From Rhizobium mesosinicum (GTDB lineage: Bacteria; Pseudomonadota; Alphaproteobacteria; Rhizobiales; Rhizobiaceae), in the NCBI RefSeq assembly GCF_019511345.1, contig NZ_JAEUAK010000008.1, forward strand, positions 186,001 to 250,000: 64,000 bases of DNA, written 5' to 3'. Both the position numbers and the translations under genes were made by a program. Below the pieces are notes generated by a model. The model was not told the DNA's origin. It made no database searches and was given only the letters and a program-made list of their open reading frames with translations. How positions within the stretch are numbered: position 1 is the stretch's first letter; every line of letters starts with the position of its first letter. Below are positions 1-7,733 of this stretch, in pieces.

Positions 1-524
1 CCGTCATCCACCTGTTTTGCGGTGACATTCGACAGGCCGATATGCCTGATCAAGCCCTGCTGCTGCAGTTCGGCGAGAACCGTGAGCGGCGGTTCGAGCG
101 AGCCTTCGGCCGGGCCGTGTACATCGAACATGGCGCGCAGGTTCACCACCTCGATGATATCAAGGCCGAGGTTTTTCAGGTTGCTGTGGATCGCCGCGGT
201 CAATTCTTCCTTCGAAAAGGCCGGGTTCCAGGAGGCGTCTGCGCCGCGCAGCGCACCGACCTTGGTGACGATGACGAGGTCGTCGGGGTAGGGGTGCAGC
301 GCTTCCCTGATGATCTCGTTGGTGACGTGAGGGCCATAGAAATCGCTGGTGTCGATGTGGTTGACGCCGCTTTCGACGGCTTCGCGCAGCACGGCGATCG
401 CCTCGTTTCGATCCCGCGGCGGGCCGAAGACGCCCTTGCCGGCGAGCTGCATGGCGCCATAGCCAAGCCGCCTCACCGTGCGGTCGCCGAGCATAAAGGT
501 TCCGGATTTTTCAACAGTAGACAT
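1..524 (-). CDS. pdxI: Aldo/keto reductase, YdbC/PdxI type (3' end outside window)
   Basis: The 174 visible residues begin MSTVEKSGTFMLGDRTVRRL and carry the AKR nucleotide-fold start (LGYGAMQLAG), the active-site segment HIDTSDFYGPH and the strand IVTKVG. The segment LGLDIIEVVNLRAM followed by HGPAEGSLEP and GLIRHIGLSNV is the pattern I know from E. coli YdbC (PdxI), an NADPH pyridoxal reductase. In that clade the usual AKR catalytic His strand is altered, as it is here. The start is the ATG at 524, and the gene runs off the left edge. It is divergent from a LysR gene across a 129-bp gap that contains a palindrome, so control by that LysR is a reasonable inference. The family is sure; the exact substrate is not tested. 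Confidence 0.85.
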   Translation of the reverse strand, partial: MSTVEKSGTFMLGDRTVRRLGYGAMQLAGKGVFGPPRDRNEAIAVLREAVESGVNHIDTSDFYGPHVTNEIIREALHPYPDDLVIVTKVGALRGADASWNPAFSKEELTAAIHSNLKNLGLDIIEVVNLRAMFDVHGPAEGSLEPPLTVLAELQQQGLIRHIGLSNVTAKQVDD

Positions 525-609
525 GAATTCTGGATCTCCGTTTGAAGGCAAGCGCAAATGCAACAACGAGATAGGCCGCTACCATTCGCCGGACAATCGG
601 GTACAATGC

Positions 610-636
610 GGACAGGCTGTCCGGTTTTCAGGACAG
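610..636. promoter_or_regulatory. Probable LysR operator between the divergent pair
   Basis: A perfect inverted repeat GGACAGGCTGTCC lies at 610-622, and a third half-site GGACAG lies at 631-636. A related GGACAA occurs at 591-596. The position, between the start of the aldo/keto reductase (524) and the LysR start (654), is typical of LysR-type recognition and activation sites. Binding is inferred from position and symmetry only. Confidence 0.5.
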
Positions 637-653
637 CGGGCGGATCCGACAAT

Positions 654-1571
654 ATGAAGCAAAGCGCACCTGAAATAAGCGATGTCAGCGCCTTTTTGGC
701 CGTGGCGCGGGCCGGCGGTTTTCGCGAGGCGGCGCGGGTGAGCCATATGAGCTCGTCCGCGCTCAGCGATGCAGTTCGCCGGCTGGAGGCCAAACTCGGC
801 GTGCGGCTTTTGAACCGCACGACTCGCAGCGTCGTGCCGACGGAGGCCGGCCGCGGGCTGATGGAGCGGCTCGGTCCTGCGTTCAGCGAGATCGATGCGG
901 CGCTCGATTTCGTCAAGGATTTTCGCGATCGGCCGGCCGGCTCGCTGAAGCTCAATGTGCCGGTCAGTGCGGCGCGGCTGGTGCTGCCGCGCATCGTGCC
1001 ACCGTTTCTGAAGAGCTATCCGGATATCCGCCTCGAAATCGTCACCGACGAGAATTTCGTCGATATCATCGCCGCCGGCTGCGATGCCGGCATTCGCTAC
1101 GACGAGCGGCTGGAGCAGGACATGATCGCGGTACCGATCGGCCCGCGCATTCAGCGATATGCCGGGGGTGCTTCACCTGCCTATCTCGCCCAACACGGGC
1201 GGCCGCAGCATCCGCGGGATCTGCTTCAACATGCCTGTATCCGGGGGCGGTTTGCCGGTCGCGCCATCCCGGTCTGGGAATTCGAGCGCGATGGGGAGAT
1301 CGTCAGAGTCGATCCGCCGAGCCCGCTGATCGTCCAGAATGGCGGCGGCACCGATCTCGCCATCGGTGCCGCGGTTGCCGGAACGGGCGTCGTCTTCACC
1401 TTCGAGGACTGGCTCAGGCCCTATTTTAAAAGCGGTTCGCTGGAACCGGTGCTGGAGCCCTGGTGGGAGAGCTTTTCCGGCCCCTTTCTCTATTATCCCG
1501 GCCGTCGCCTGGTGCCGACGCCGCTGCGCGCCTTCATCGATTTCATCAGGGCGATGCCGCGGGAAGAGTGA
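654..1571 (+). CDS. LysR-family transcriptional regulator
   Basis: A 305-residue protein with an N-terminal winged HTH (about residues 8-66: DVSAFLAVARAGGFREAAR, then LSDAVRRLEAKLGVRLLNRT) and a LysR effector domain (LKLNVPVSAARLVLPRIV onwards). Family length is normal. An upstream in-frame ATG at 558 would add 32 residues of non-LysR sequence and overlap the operator palindrome, so the ATG at 654 is preferred. It is divergent from the pdxI-like reductase, which is its most likely target. The C-terminal part resembles the CrgA/DmlR-like branch that often controls oxidoreductases. Confidence 0.9.
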   Translation: MKQSAPEISDVSAFLAVARAGGFREAARVSHMSSSALSDAVRRLEAKLGVRLLNRTTRSVVPTEAGRGLMERLGPAFSEIDAALDFVKDFRDRPAGSLKLNVPVSAARLVLPRIVPPFLKSYPDIRLEIVTDENFVDIIAAGCDAGIRYDERLEQDMIAVPIGPRIQRYAGGASPAYLAQHGRPQHPRDLLQHACIRGRFAGRAIPVWEFERDGEIVRVDPPSPLIVQNGGGTDLAIGAAVAGTGVVFTFEDWLRPYFKSGSLEPVLEPWWESFSGPFLYYPGRRLVPTPLRAFIDFIRAMPREE

Positions 1572-1652
1572 GCAGAGATTACCGGCCCGCGTCGGTTGGA
1601 GGGGAAAATCACGGGCGACGCAAGCAATAGGACTGGCAACGGCACGAGCGAG

Positions 1653-1754
1653 ATGAAGCTGGAGATCATCGTCGTGCCCGTTTCCGATGTCGACCAGGCC
1701 AAGGCCTTTTATGGCTGGCTCGGCTGGCGCCTCAATGCAGACTATTCCTCATGA
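1653..1754 (+). pseudogene. Truncated VOC/glyoxalase-fold gene (N-terminal 33 codons)
   Basis: The frame reads MKLEIIVVPVSDVDQAKAFY and continues GWLGWRLNADYSS before TGA. This is the first beta-alpha-beta of a vicinal-oxygen-chelate protein (PVSDVDQAKAFY is a signature), which normally runs to about 120-140 residues. The remainder is missing, and about 95 bases later the phage tail block begins. I read it as a chromosomal gene cut when the phage block was inserted or rearranged. No metal ligand set is left. Confidence 0.7.
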
Positions 1755-1803
1755 TAGCCGAGCAGACAGGGAGGCCGCTGCCGCAATGAGGAGGTTGCAC
1801 GCG

Positions 1804-1823
1804 GGGCCGGATTGAACCGGCCC
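1804..1823 (-). terminator. Stem-loop beyond the phage tail operon
   Basis: GGGCCGG / CCGGCCC (7 bp, 6-nt loop) lies just beyond the last minus-strand phage gene, which stops at 1849. There is no clear T-run, so it may act as a weak or Rho-assisted terminator. Confidence 0.4.
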
Positions 1824-1848
1824 GTCGACTGTTTTACGACAGCTCACA

Positions 1849-2262
1849 TCATGCAGGCTCGATCAGTGCCGCCCATCTCCAGAGATCGTCCATATGGTTC
1901 GGCGGAATGCCCATGGCCACCGCGAGCAGATCAATGCGCGGATCTTCGCGCGCATAGTCCTGTGCGTCCTCGATCATGATGCGCACCGTTTCCTTGTCCT
2001 TCACCGACAGATCGGGCAAGCGGTAGACGGCGGAGAGCACATCGGCCTTGAGGATCGGCGGTTCGAGTTCGAGAGCGGCTAGCCAGAGTTGCCACTTCCG
2101 GAGGGGCGGGAAGCGATCTTCCGATCCTGTTGGGTCGCGAAGGTATTTCGCAATGGCGGGCTCTTGGTCGTCATGAGCGATGAGATCCAAATTGGGCTGA
2201 TCACCGGTGAATATTTCGAGGATCGTCCCAGCTCTATCGTAGCGAACGTACACAGTGGTCAT
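1849..2262 (-). CDS. Hypothetical protein, last gene of the phage tail operon
   Basis: A 137-residue acidic protein (MTTVYVRYDRAGTILEIFTG) ending in DDLWRWAALIEPA. Its ATG overlaps the TGA of the tail-fibre gene by 4 nt, so it is translationally coupled. Genes at this position are often tail-fibre assembly factors or adhesin-associated proteins, but I recognise no domain. The conserved-looking stretch PPLRKWQLWLAALEL and the helix-rich C-terminus show no signal peptide or membrane segment. Function unknown; real because of the coupling and coding character. Confidence 0.7.
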   Translation of the reverse strand: MTTVYVRYDRAGTILEIFTGDQPNLDLIAHDDQEPAIAKYLRDPTGSEDRFPPLRKWQLWLAALELEPPILKADVLSAVYRLPDLSVKDKETVRIMIEDAQDYAREDPRIDLLAVAMGIPPNHMDDLWRWAALIEPA

Positions 2263-3857
2263 GCGAATAGCCTCTTGCAGGTGTAATCATGCCAGCCGCA
2301 TACCAAGAAGGAGGCAGAACAGGCTGTGCTCGTCACCGCGGCGTACCTCCAGAGCTGACCATTAACATTGCTTCGCACCTTGCCTGCCGCAGCACTTTGG
2401 TCGGGATAATCATTGCCTGAGCGCGATCGGCACCGCACTTGATGGGCAGCACCGGTTGTGTAGTTGGCAGCAGCGGCATCTGAGACGATCGCGATGCAGT
2501 CCTGTCCCGTGCTTGCAACAACGGTGTCAATCAGCACCCAGACATCTACACTCAGTCCCACAGGGACATTGCTTGGTATTGCCAAGCCCTGCACATTGGC
2601 GGTGGCGGTGAACCACATATAGGTATCGGTTTTGACCTCGTTGCCCGTTTGCCAGAACGGAACGATGTTCCCTGATGCGTTGGTGATGACGAGGCCGACG
2701 CGGCTCCCGGGCAAGCATTCCCACCCAGCCGGCTTCGTGACGCCTGCCTCTGATCCCGACAGCGACATGACGAAATCTGTAGTGCCATCTGATAAATTCC
2801 TAATGGCGTACAGGAAATAGGTTTTTGACGCCTGCACAGCCCCCGTATCGAGTAGCTGAACAAGCGTTTTTGCTGTCACAAGGGTGGTCTGATGTTTCTT
2901 GCCGCCAAACCAGCCAACGCCTGGGGCGATGGTTACGGACGCAACGCCGGCATAAGCGGGGATAAATCCTGTAAAGAAATCAAGGCCGGTAGCAACACAG
3001 ACATATTTGACAACGCTACTTGCCAGAACCTTCTTCAGACCCCAGCCTGCCGCACTGTCCGCAATGGCGAATTCGTCGGCATCGACGATGTCGGTCTTTG
3101 CTGCTGCGCCGTGAAGCCAACCGGCAAGGGTATTGGTAACGTCGTTGTAGATCGCCAGCGTCTTGCGATACCAATGAAAGGCTGAAAATAGCCCGCCCGA
3201 ACGAGCGACCGGAGTATCTTCCGGATTCGTTGCGTAGGCGACCGCGAGGCCAGCGCTGGCATTTGCGTCCGTCGCCGACTGAGCCGCTTCAGCGGCTTTC
3301 TGCTGGGCGGTTTGCGTCAGATCGGCAACATTGGGAATGTCATCGGCAATATCAGCCACAGTCTCCAGGTATTGCGAGACGGCGGCAACGGCCTCCAGCG
3401 CATCGCCTTTGCCGCTGAGCGCCAGAACGTCTGCAATCAGCTTGTCGATTGTTGCTGAATCGAACGATGGCGGGATGGTGACCGCACGGGCCGCTCTCTC
3501 CTTGAGTTGCTGGAGCCTCATCACGACGAGGTCAAGCGCCTGCTCAACCGTCTCCGCATAATAGGCGCCCTGGTTTTCCAGGTCGGTTTCCTGAGTGAAG
3601 GGCACGTCCAGCAGCAGAGTTATCCTGGTGCCTTCCGCCGGGGCGGGCACAATGACCGCGCTGCCGCCGCCATCGTTGCCAGCGCCGGTCACTGTGTAAT
3701 CGGCATCGAGTACCAGGATTGAATCCGTGCCCGATGCATCCGTGCGGATCACCTGGAGATGATGGGGCTCCAGGATTTTGAACTGGTATTCGAAAGCCGT
3801 GGTGACGCCGTCCCCACGATAGGGGCCGGATCGGTTTATCGCACTCGATATGGTCAT
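2259..3857 (-). CDS. Podovirus tail fibre with T7-type N-terminal domain
   Basis: A 532-residue protein. The first ~120 residues (GPYRGDGVTTAFEYQFKI, then VLDADYTVTG, then GTRITLLLDVPFTQETDL, then AETVEQALDLVVMRLQQLKE) match the T7-tail-fibre-type N-terminal domain that docks fibres to podovirus tails. A coiled-coil-prone alanine-rich region (about 150-215) and a beta-rich C-terminus follow; the C-terminus presumably binds the receptor. The start is the ATG at 3857, preceded by an AGAGG ribosome site; an upstream in-frame start at 3926 adds only an arginine-rich, non-conserved tail. The C-terminus is cysteine-containing (LVCGWHDYTCKRLFA). No reverse transcriptase or variable-repeat pair was seen, so no sign of a BPP-1-type diversity-generating system. 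Confidence 0.85.
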   Translation of the reverse strand: MTISSAINRSGPYRGDGVTTAFEYQFKILEPHHLQVIRTDASGTDSILVLDADYTVTGAGNDGGGSAVIVPAPAEGTRITLLLDVPFTQETDLENQGAYYAETVEQALDLVVMRLQQLKERAARAVTIPPSFDSATIDKLIADVLALSGKGDALEAVAAVSQYLETVADIADDIPNVADLTQTAQQKAAEAAQSATDANASAGLAVAYATNPEDTPVARSGGLFSAFHWYRKTLAIYNDVTNTLAGWLHGAAAKTDIVDADEFAIADSAAGWGLKKVLASSVVKYVCVATGLDFFTGFIPAYAGVASVTIAPGVGWFGGKKHQTTLVTAKTLVQLLDTGAVQASKTYFLYAIRNLSDGTTDFVMSLSGSEAGVTKPAGWECLPGSRVGLVITNASGNIVPFWQTGNEVKTDTYMWFTATANVQGLAIPSNVPVGLSVDVWVLIDTVVASTGQDCIAIVSDAAAANYTTGAAHQVRCRSRSGNDYPDQSAAAGKVRSNVNGQLWRYAAVTSTACSASFLVCGWHDYTCKRLFA

Positions 3858-4208
3858 GTGATTGCACCTCTGGTTTCCCGAACCATAGGCCCGGAAAGGT
3901 TGTCGGCGTGACCTGGCGTCAACCACGTCGGGCGGCGAGATGGTCTCGCCTCGTCACGGGCGGACGGCCCGATTCGCTGTCGCGACAGCCGGCGCCGCCT
4001 CGATATCCCGATCTCTTGCCGGCTTTGCGCCGATAACCGATCGTAACGGCATCCAGCGATGATCGCAGAGATCGAATGCGCGCGGCGGGTCGTCCGAGGA
4101 AATCGAGCGAGTGAAGATTGGGTTCCGGTGGTGGTTCGGTGCCGAAGGGGGCGAGCTGACTGAATGCTCTATGATGCGCAGCCGGCTATTTTCTCTTGAT
4201 GCATCGAA
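3858..4208. other. Gap between phage genes, no gene seen
   Basis: 351 bases between the internal virion protein and the tail fibre. No credible reading frame is visible. A 14-bp perfect palindrome GCTGTCGCGACAGC lies at 3976-3989; its role is unknown. Confidence 0.5.
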
Positions 4209-6743
4209 TTAGCGATTGAGAATAAATAATTCATACGTATCCTCAATCTGCTTCCGCGTCGGCTTCGGCTTGCCCGACTGAGTGAGGTCAGCCTCAATCG
4301 CCATCCTCAGGTCCCGCGGAATATCCTCATATTGCACGGTGATATCGTAGCTCGCGTCATCGGCCTGGTTGTTGGCCTCGAAGAGCCCGGCTGAGGTTGT
4401 GGTCGGCGGCAATCCGCGGCCGTGGCTGGGCGTGCTGATGACGATCGGCAGCAGCAGGCGATTGATCATTTTCTGAACGTCGCTCTGCGTCGGGTTCCGG
4501 CCGTCGTTGAGAGTTTTGAAATCGTCCATCTGGTCGACCAGCATGGTCTGGAATTGGGCGGCGCGGCGCGGGGCGTCGCTGGATGAGAAGAAGCCGGGAT
4601 TGGGGTTGATGAGGCCGAGACCTTCGAGCTGGGGACGGGCGAGTTCGAAGGCGGTCTTGAGGTCGAGACTTTCGAGGTGGGCCTTGCGCTGGTCGGTGAG
4701 TGCCGTCTGCCGCCAACTGTTGATCTTTTCCCAGTCCTTGTCGGAGAGTTTGGCGCGGAATTCGAAGAGGTCTGTCCGTGCGAAAGCAGCCGGATCAGTG
4801 GCGAATTGCGTCTGAAGATCGTAGAGGGTGTGAGGATCGGTGGTCGGCTGGCCGTAGGCACGGACTTTTTCCTTGTAGTCGAGGAGCGTCGTCATGCCTG
4901 TTGGGCCGAGGGCCTGGCGAATGCGGAGCGGCAGCTTCGTCGGGTCGAAATTGGGGTCCGATATGACTTGGTTGTTGGCCCATTCCTGTGCCTGGAAGCG
5001 TGTGGCGTCGATCGCCTTTTTCTGCGAGATAACATAGCCGCTGAGCTGCGCTTCGGTGGCGGCGCGCAGCGCGGGGTCGGTGATCCGGCCGAGGCCTTCT
5101 TCGATCATCCGCAGGCCGTCGGGATTGTAGTTCGGCAAGGCCATCGTCCTGGCGTCGACGGTGCCGGATGTCCGGAAGCCGACGACCCGGCTCGATGCGT
5201 GGGCGGAGAGCACGGTTTCGCCCGCATGCTTGGGATCAGAACCGAGAACGATGACGTTGCCGTCGGCATCGTAGCCGCGGAAGAAGCCGAAATAGCCCCC
5301 GTCGTCATTACCTTTGCCGCCATTGTTTCCCGTGCCGCCTTTCGGTGCCGCGCGAAGGACGACGATGTCGCCGGCGCGGGGCGTTTCGGTCGGCAGGCCG
5401 AAGCGGCCGAAACTGTTGGCATCGGCAGCAGCGCCCCTGATGGGATCGGTAAGTGCCGCCGCTGTGCCGAGAATGGCGCCGGTGACATGAGAAAGCCAGG
5501 GCTTGAGCGAGGGATCGACGGACGTGCCGGCGGCATTCTTCACGAAGCCCGCGAGAGCAACATCGTCCTTCGTCTTGCCGGGGAAGGCGATTGTGCTTGC
5601 GACGGTGCGAAAATCTTCCGGGCCGCTCGGCCGGCGGGATGTGGCCGGAGGCGTGGCGATTTGGAAGCCTGTGGCTTGAGACGCAGTCGTTTGATACCCC
5701 ACCGTCGTGGAGCCGGCCAGCCGGGGGGCGGCAGTCTTGTCGCCGGCTTCCCTGGTTTCAAGACCGCTGGTTTTCGTGCGCCCTTCGGCGGATTGGACCG
5801 CGGTTGCCGGGCCGGCGCTGCCGGCTTGCGGTGTCTTGCCATTGGCGGCTGTTGTTCGGGTCTGCGCCGCACCGGGTGAGGGGGCCGTTCCAGTGTCGGG
5901 ATCCGGTGCGCCGGTATAGGTCGGCGCAAGACCGGTGATGATGTCGGTAGCGTTGTGCCTGGCCTTCTCTGCGGTGACGGCGGATTCGAGCGTCTTCAGC
6001 AGCTCGGTCTTGGCGGTGGGCAACAGGCCGGGGGCGGTCTTGATATATTGCTCGGCCTTGATGGGACTTTCGTTCGCCATCTGCAGTACGACTTTCTTCG
6101 TCGTGTCGGAGACATATTGCGCGCTTTCCTGGACGAGCTTTTCCTTGCTCCAGCCCTGCATGCGGCCCTGATGCTCGATCTCGGTGACACCCTTGTGAAT
6201 GGCGGCAGCAACCTTGGCCGGATCGTTATAAACGGCGACGGCATCGTCGGCCGAGGATTTGATGCTGTTCGCGGAGGTTTCGGCAAACCAAACCTTGCGT
6301 TGATCAAATGTGTGGCGGATCGTGCTGTCCAGCAGGGTGTTCATGCTGGCGCGGCTGGTCTCTTCATAGGTGCGGGCCGCGCCCGGCGTCAGACCCTTGC
6401 CGAATTCGGAGCGTTTCTGCTCGACGAGCTTTTCGAAGGCGGCGCGGCCTTCCACGGCGGCACGGCCCGTCAGTGTCAGGAAGCCGTCCTTGCCATGGAG
6501 CGCCTCGCGCGACCAGTCGCCGAATTTCGTTTGGCGATCCTTGGCGGAATTGGCATTGTCCAGCTGCTCCACCTGAACCACGGCGTTGCCGAGCGCGCCC
6601 ATACCGGTCGCAAGGCCCTGCATGCCCTTGCCGATCGCCGAGCCGAAGGCCTCGGCATCGGCCTTGACCGTAAAACCCTCGGTATATTCCGGACGAAGCG
6701 CGATATGCTGCTGCGTATCCTGATAGGTCGGAACAGTCGGCAT
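4209..6743 (-). CDS. Large internal virion protein with degenerate NlpC/CHAP-like domain
   Basis: An 844-residue protein at the position of the podovirus internal core/ejection proteins. Residues ~1-270 are alpha-helical. A low-complexity Ala/Thr/Gly-rich linker (~270-370) follows, then a region reading FVKNAAGTSVDPSLKPWL, PRAGDIVVLR, GYFGFFRGYDADGNVIVLGS and SSRVVGFRTSG. That order matches the TIGR02594/NlpC-P60-like amidase fold, but the usual catalytic Cys (WCAAF) and His (GHVGF) positions read ALAGF and GYFGF, so peptidase activity looks lost. The C-terminal half is helical. The start has a good GAGGTGAAAA site 5' of the ATG. It follows the amber-interrupted virion gene by a few bases. 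The domain reading is by eye. Confidence 0.75.
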   Translation of the reverse strand: MPTVPTYQDTQQHIALRPEYTEGFTVKADAEAFGSAIGKGMQGLATGMGALGNAVVQVEQLDNANSAKDRQTKFGDWSREALHGKDGFLTLTGRAAVEGRAAFEKLVEQKRSEFGKGLTPGAARTYEETSRASMNTLLDSTIRHTFDQRKVWFAETSANSIKSSADDAVAVYNDPAKVAAAIHKGVTEIEHQGRMQGWSKEKLVQESAQYVSDTTKKVVLQMANESPIKAEQYIKTAPGLLPTAKTELLKTLESAVTAEKARHNATDIITGLAPTYTGAPDPDTGTAPSPGAAQTRTTAANGKTPQAGSAGPATAVQSAEGRTKTSGLETREAGDKTAAPRLAGSTTVGYQTTASQATGFQIATPPATSRRPSGPEDFRTVASTIAFPGKTKDDVALAGFVKNAAGTSVDPSLKPWLSHVTGAILGTAAALTDPIRGAAADANSFGRFGLPTETPRAGDIVVLRAAPKGGTGNNGGKGNDDGGYFGFFRGYDADGNVIVLGSDPKHAGETVLSAHASSRVVGFRTSGTVDARTMALPNYNPDGLRMIEEGLGRITDPALRAATEAQLSGYVISQKKAIDATRFQAQEWANNQVISDPNFDPTKLPLRIRQALGPTGMTTLLDYKEKVRAYGQPTTDPHTLYDLQTQFATDPAAFARTDLFEFRAKLSDKDWEKINSWRQTALTDQRKAHLESLDLKTAFELARPQLEGLGLINPNPGFFSSSDAPRRAAQFQTMLVDQMDDFKTLNDGRNPTQSDVQKMINRLLLPIVISTPSHGRGLPPTTTSAGLFEANNQADDASYDITVQYEDIPRDLRMAIEADLTQSGKPKPTRKQIEDTYELFILNR

Positions 6744-6751
6744 TTTTCACC

Positions 6752-6886
6752 TCAACCAAAATAACCGAGGGCCTTGCCCTGCGTATAGACCTTGCCGGTA
6801 CCGCCGAGCACGGTGCCGAAGGCTTCGAGATAGCCGCCCTTGACGGCGGCGTCGGCGCGCATGCGGTCGAGCCTGGCGCTCGCCAG
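6752..6886 (-). pseudogene. C-terminal remnant of the internal virion protein beyond the amber codon
   Basis: In the same frame as the gene upstream, directly after the TAG at 6887-6889, the sequence continues LASARLDRMRADAAVKGGYL and EAFGTVLGGTGKVYTQGKAL before ending YFG and a TGA at 6752. This conserved-looking tail (LDRMRA...GGYLEAFGTVL) is typical of the end of gp14-type internal virion proteins in alphaproteobacterial podoviruses. A single base change (for example CAG, TGG or TAT to TAG) would explain the break. Confidence 0.75.
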
Positions 6887-7264
6887 CTAATTCGTGCCCT
6901 GCACCTTGTAGCCATAGGCCTCGCGATAGGCATTGGTGCGCACGTTCAGTGCATCGATCTCTCCCATCTTGGCCGTGTCGACGATGGTGTCGAGGGGCGA
7001 GCCGAAGGATAGGTCGACGCCATTTGCGGCGATCGCGGCGCGCTGGCGGCCTTCGAGCTGCGCTGTCTGCAGGCGCTTCTGCTGCTCTTCCTGCTTGCCG
7101 CGCTCGATTGCGTCTTTCGCCTGCTTGTCGGCGATCTGCGCATTCATTTCGGCGACCTGGGCGTTGTACTTGTTCGCCTCCGCCGTTGCCTTTGCCTGCT
7201 GCACCTGGCCGGCTGCGCCGAGCAGCGTCGAGCCCAATGTCAGCGCTAGACCAAGATCACACAT
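6887..7264 (-). CDS. Internal virion protein (gp14-position), truncated by an amber codon
   Basis: 125 residues are read before TAG: MCDLGLALTLGSTLLGAAGQ, then a long alanine/glutamine/lysine-rich amphipathic helix, then ANGVDLSFGSPLDTIVDTAK. The start at 7264 overlaps the end of the upstream gene by 8 nt. The full protein would be about 169 residues plus the amber-coded residue; the remaining 44 codons are intact in frame. In T7-like order this is the gp14 slot, an ejection protein placed inside the capsid. Either the gene is inactivated, or amber suppression or a base-call error is involved. Confidence 0.7.
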   Translation of the reverse strand: MCDLGLALTLGSTLLGAAGQVQQAKATAEANKYNAQVAEMNAQIADKQAKDAIERGKQEEQQKRLQTAQLEGRQRAAIAANGVDLSFGSPLDTIVDTAKMGEIDALNVRTNAYREAYGYKVQGTN

Positions 7265-7733
7265 AGATTTCTCCCATCTCGAAGAGCCGGAATGGATGGC
7301 CGTTGATCTCCACCGGCTCGAACAGCCGAAAACCCAGCCATTCGAGCCAGCGGAGCGAGACCGTGTTGCGGGCATCCACGACGTTTCTGAGCAAGCGATA
7401 GCGGCCCAACAGTTGAGCCGGCCAATCGCGTGATATCCGCAGGAAGGCCCGGAAATTCTCCTCTACCGCATCCGTGCCAAGCAGCCAGGGCGCGCCGATG
7501 CCGGTGAGGATATTGATATCGCCGACACCCCACATCACCTCCGGCCGGCCATTGAAGAGCGCCGTCCAGGCAAGCGAGGAATGGCGGTGGGAGAAGGAAA
7601 GGGCAGACAGTGGCGATCGCCCCGAGGCGGCGAAGACTTCTTCGCGGTCGGCGTGGCGCATGCGCGCGGCAATCTCTCTGATATGGCCGGGTCTCGCCGG
7701 CGTGATCGCAATCTCAGCGGCCAAGGGTGACAT
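7257..7733 (-). CDS. GNAT-like phage protein at the gp13 position
   Basis: A 158-residue protein: AEIAITPARPGHIREIAARM at the start and VVDARNTVSLRWLEWLGFRL near the end. The latter (N..S..WL.WLGF) is the acetyl-CoA-binding C-terminal motif of GNAT-fold acetyltransferases, and homologues occupy the gp13/internal-core slot of many alphaproteobacterial podoviruses. It overlaps the tail tubular B gene by 20 nt and the next gene by 8 nt, so it is expressed with them. An assembly role is known for T7 gp13; an acetyltransferase activity here is only inferred from the fold. Confidence 0.7.
   Translation of the reverse strand: MSPLAAEIAITPARPGHIREIAARMRHADREEVFAASGRSPLSALSFSHRHSSLAWTALFNGRPEVMWGVGDINILTGIGAPWLLGTDAVEENFRAFLRISRDWPAQLLGRYRLLRNVVDARNTVSLRWLEWLGFRLFEPVEINGHPFRLFEMGEIYV

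Noticed and set aside
2259..3857. Diversity-generating retroelement, as in phage BPP-1, acting on the tail fibre
   Set aside because: No reverse transcriptase, no accessory gene and no template/variable repeat pair were seen in the window.
4677..5879. A 400-codon open frame on the plus strand
   Set aside because: It is antisense to the intact 844-residue virion protein; its residue make-up is that of a GC-rich shadow and it has no recognisable domain.
7257..7733. A host acetyltransferase gene inserted in the phage tail operon
   Set aside because: It overlaps both neighbours and sits at the standard gp13 place, so it is more likely a regular virion gene.
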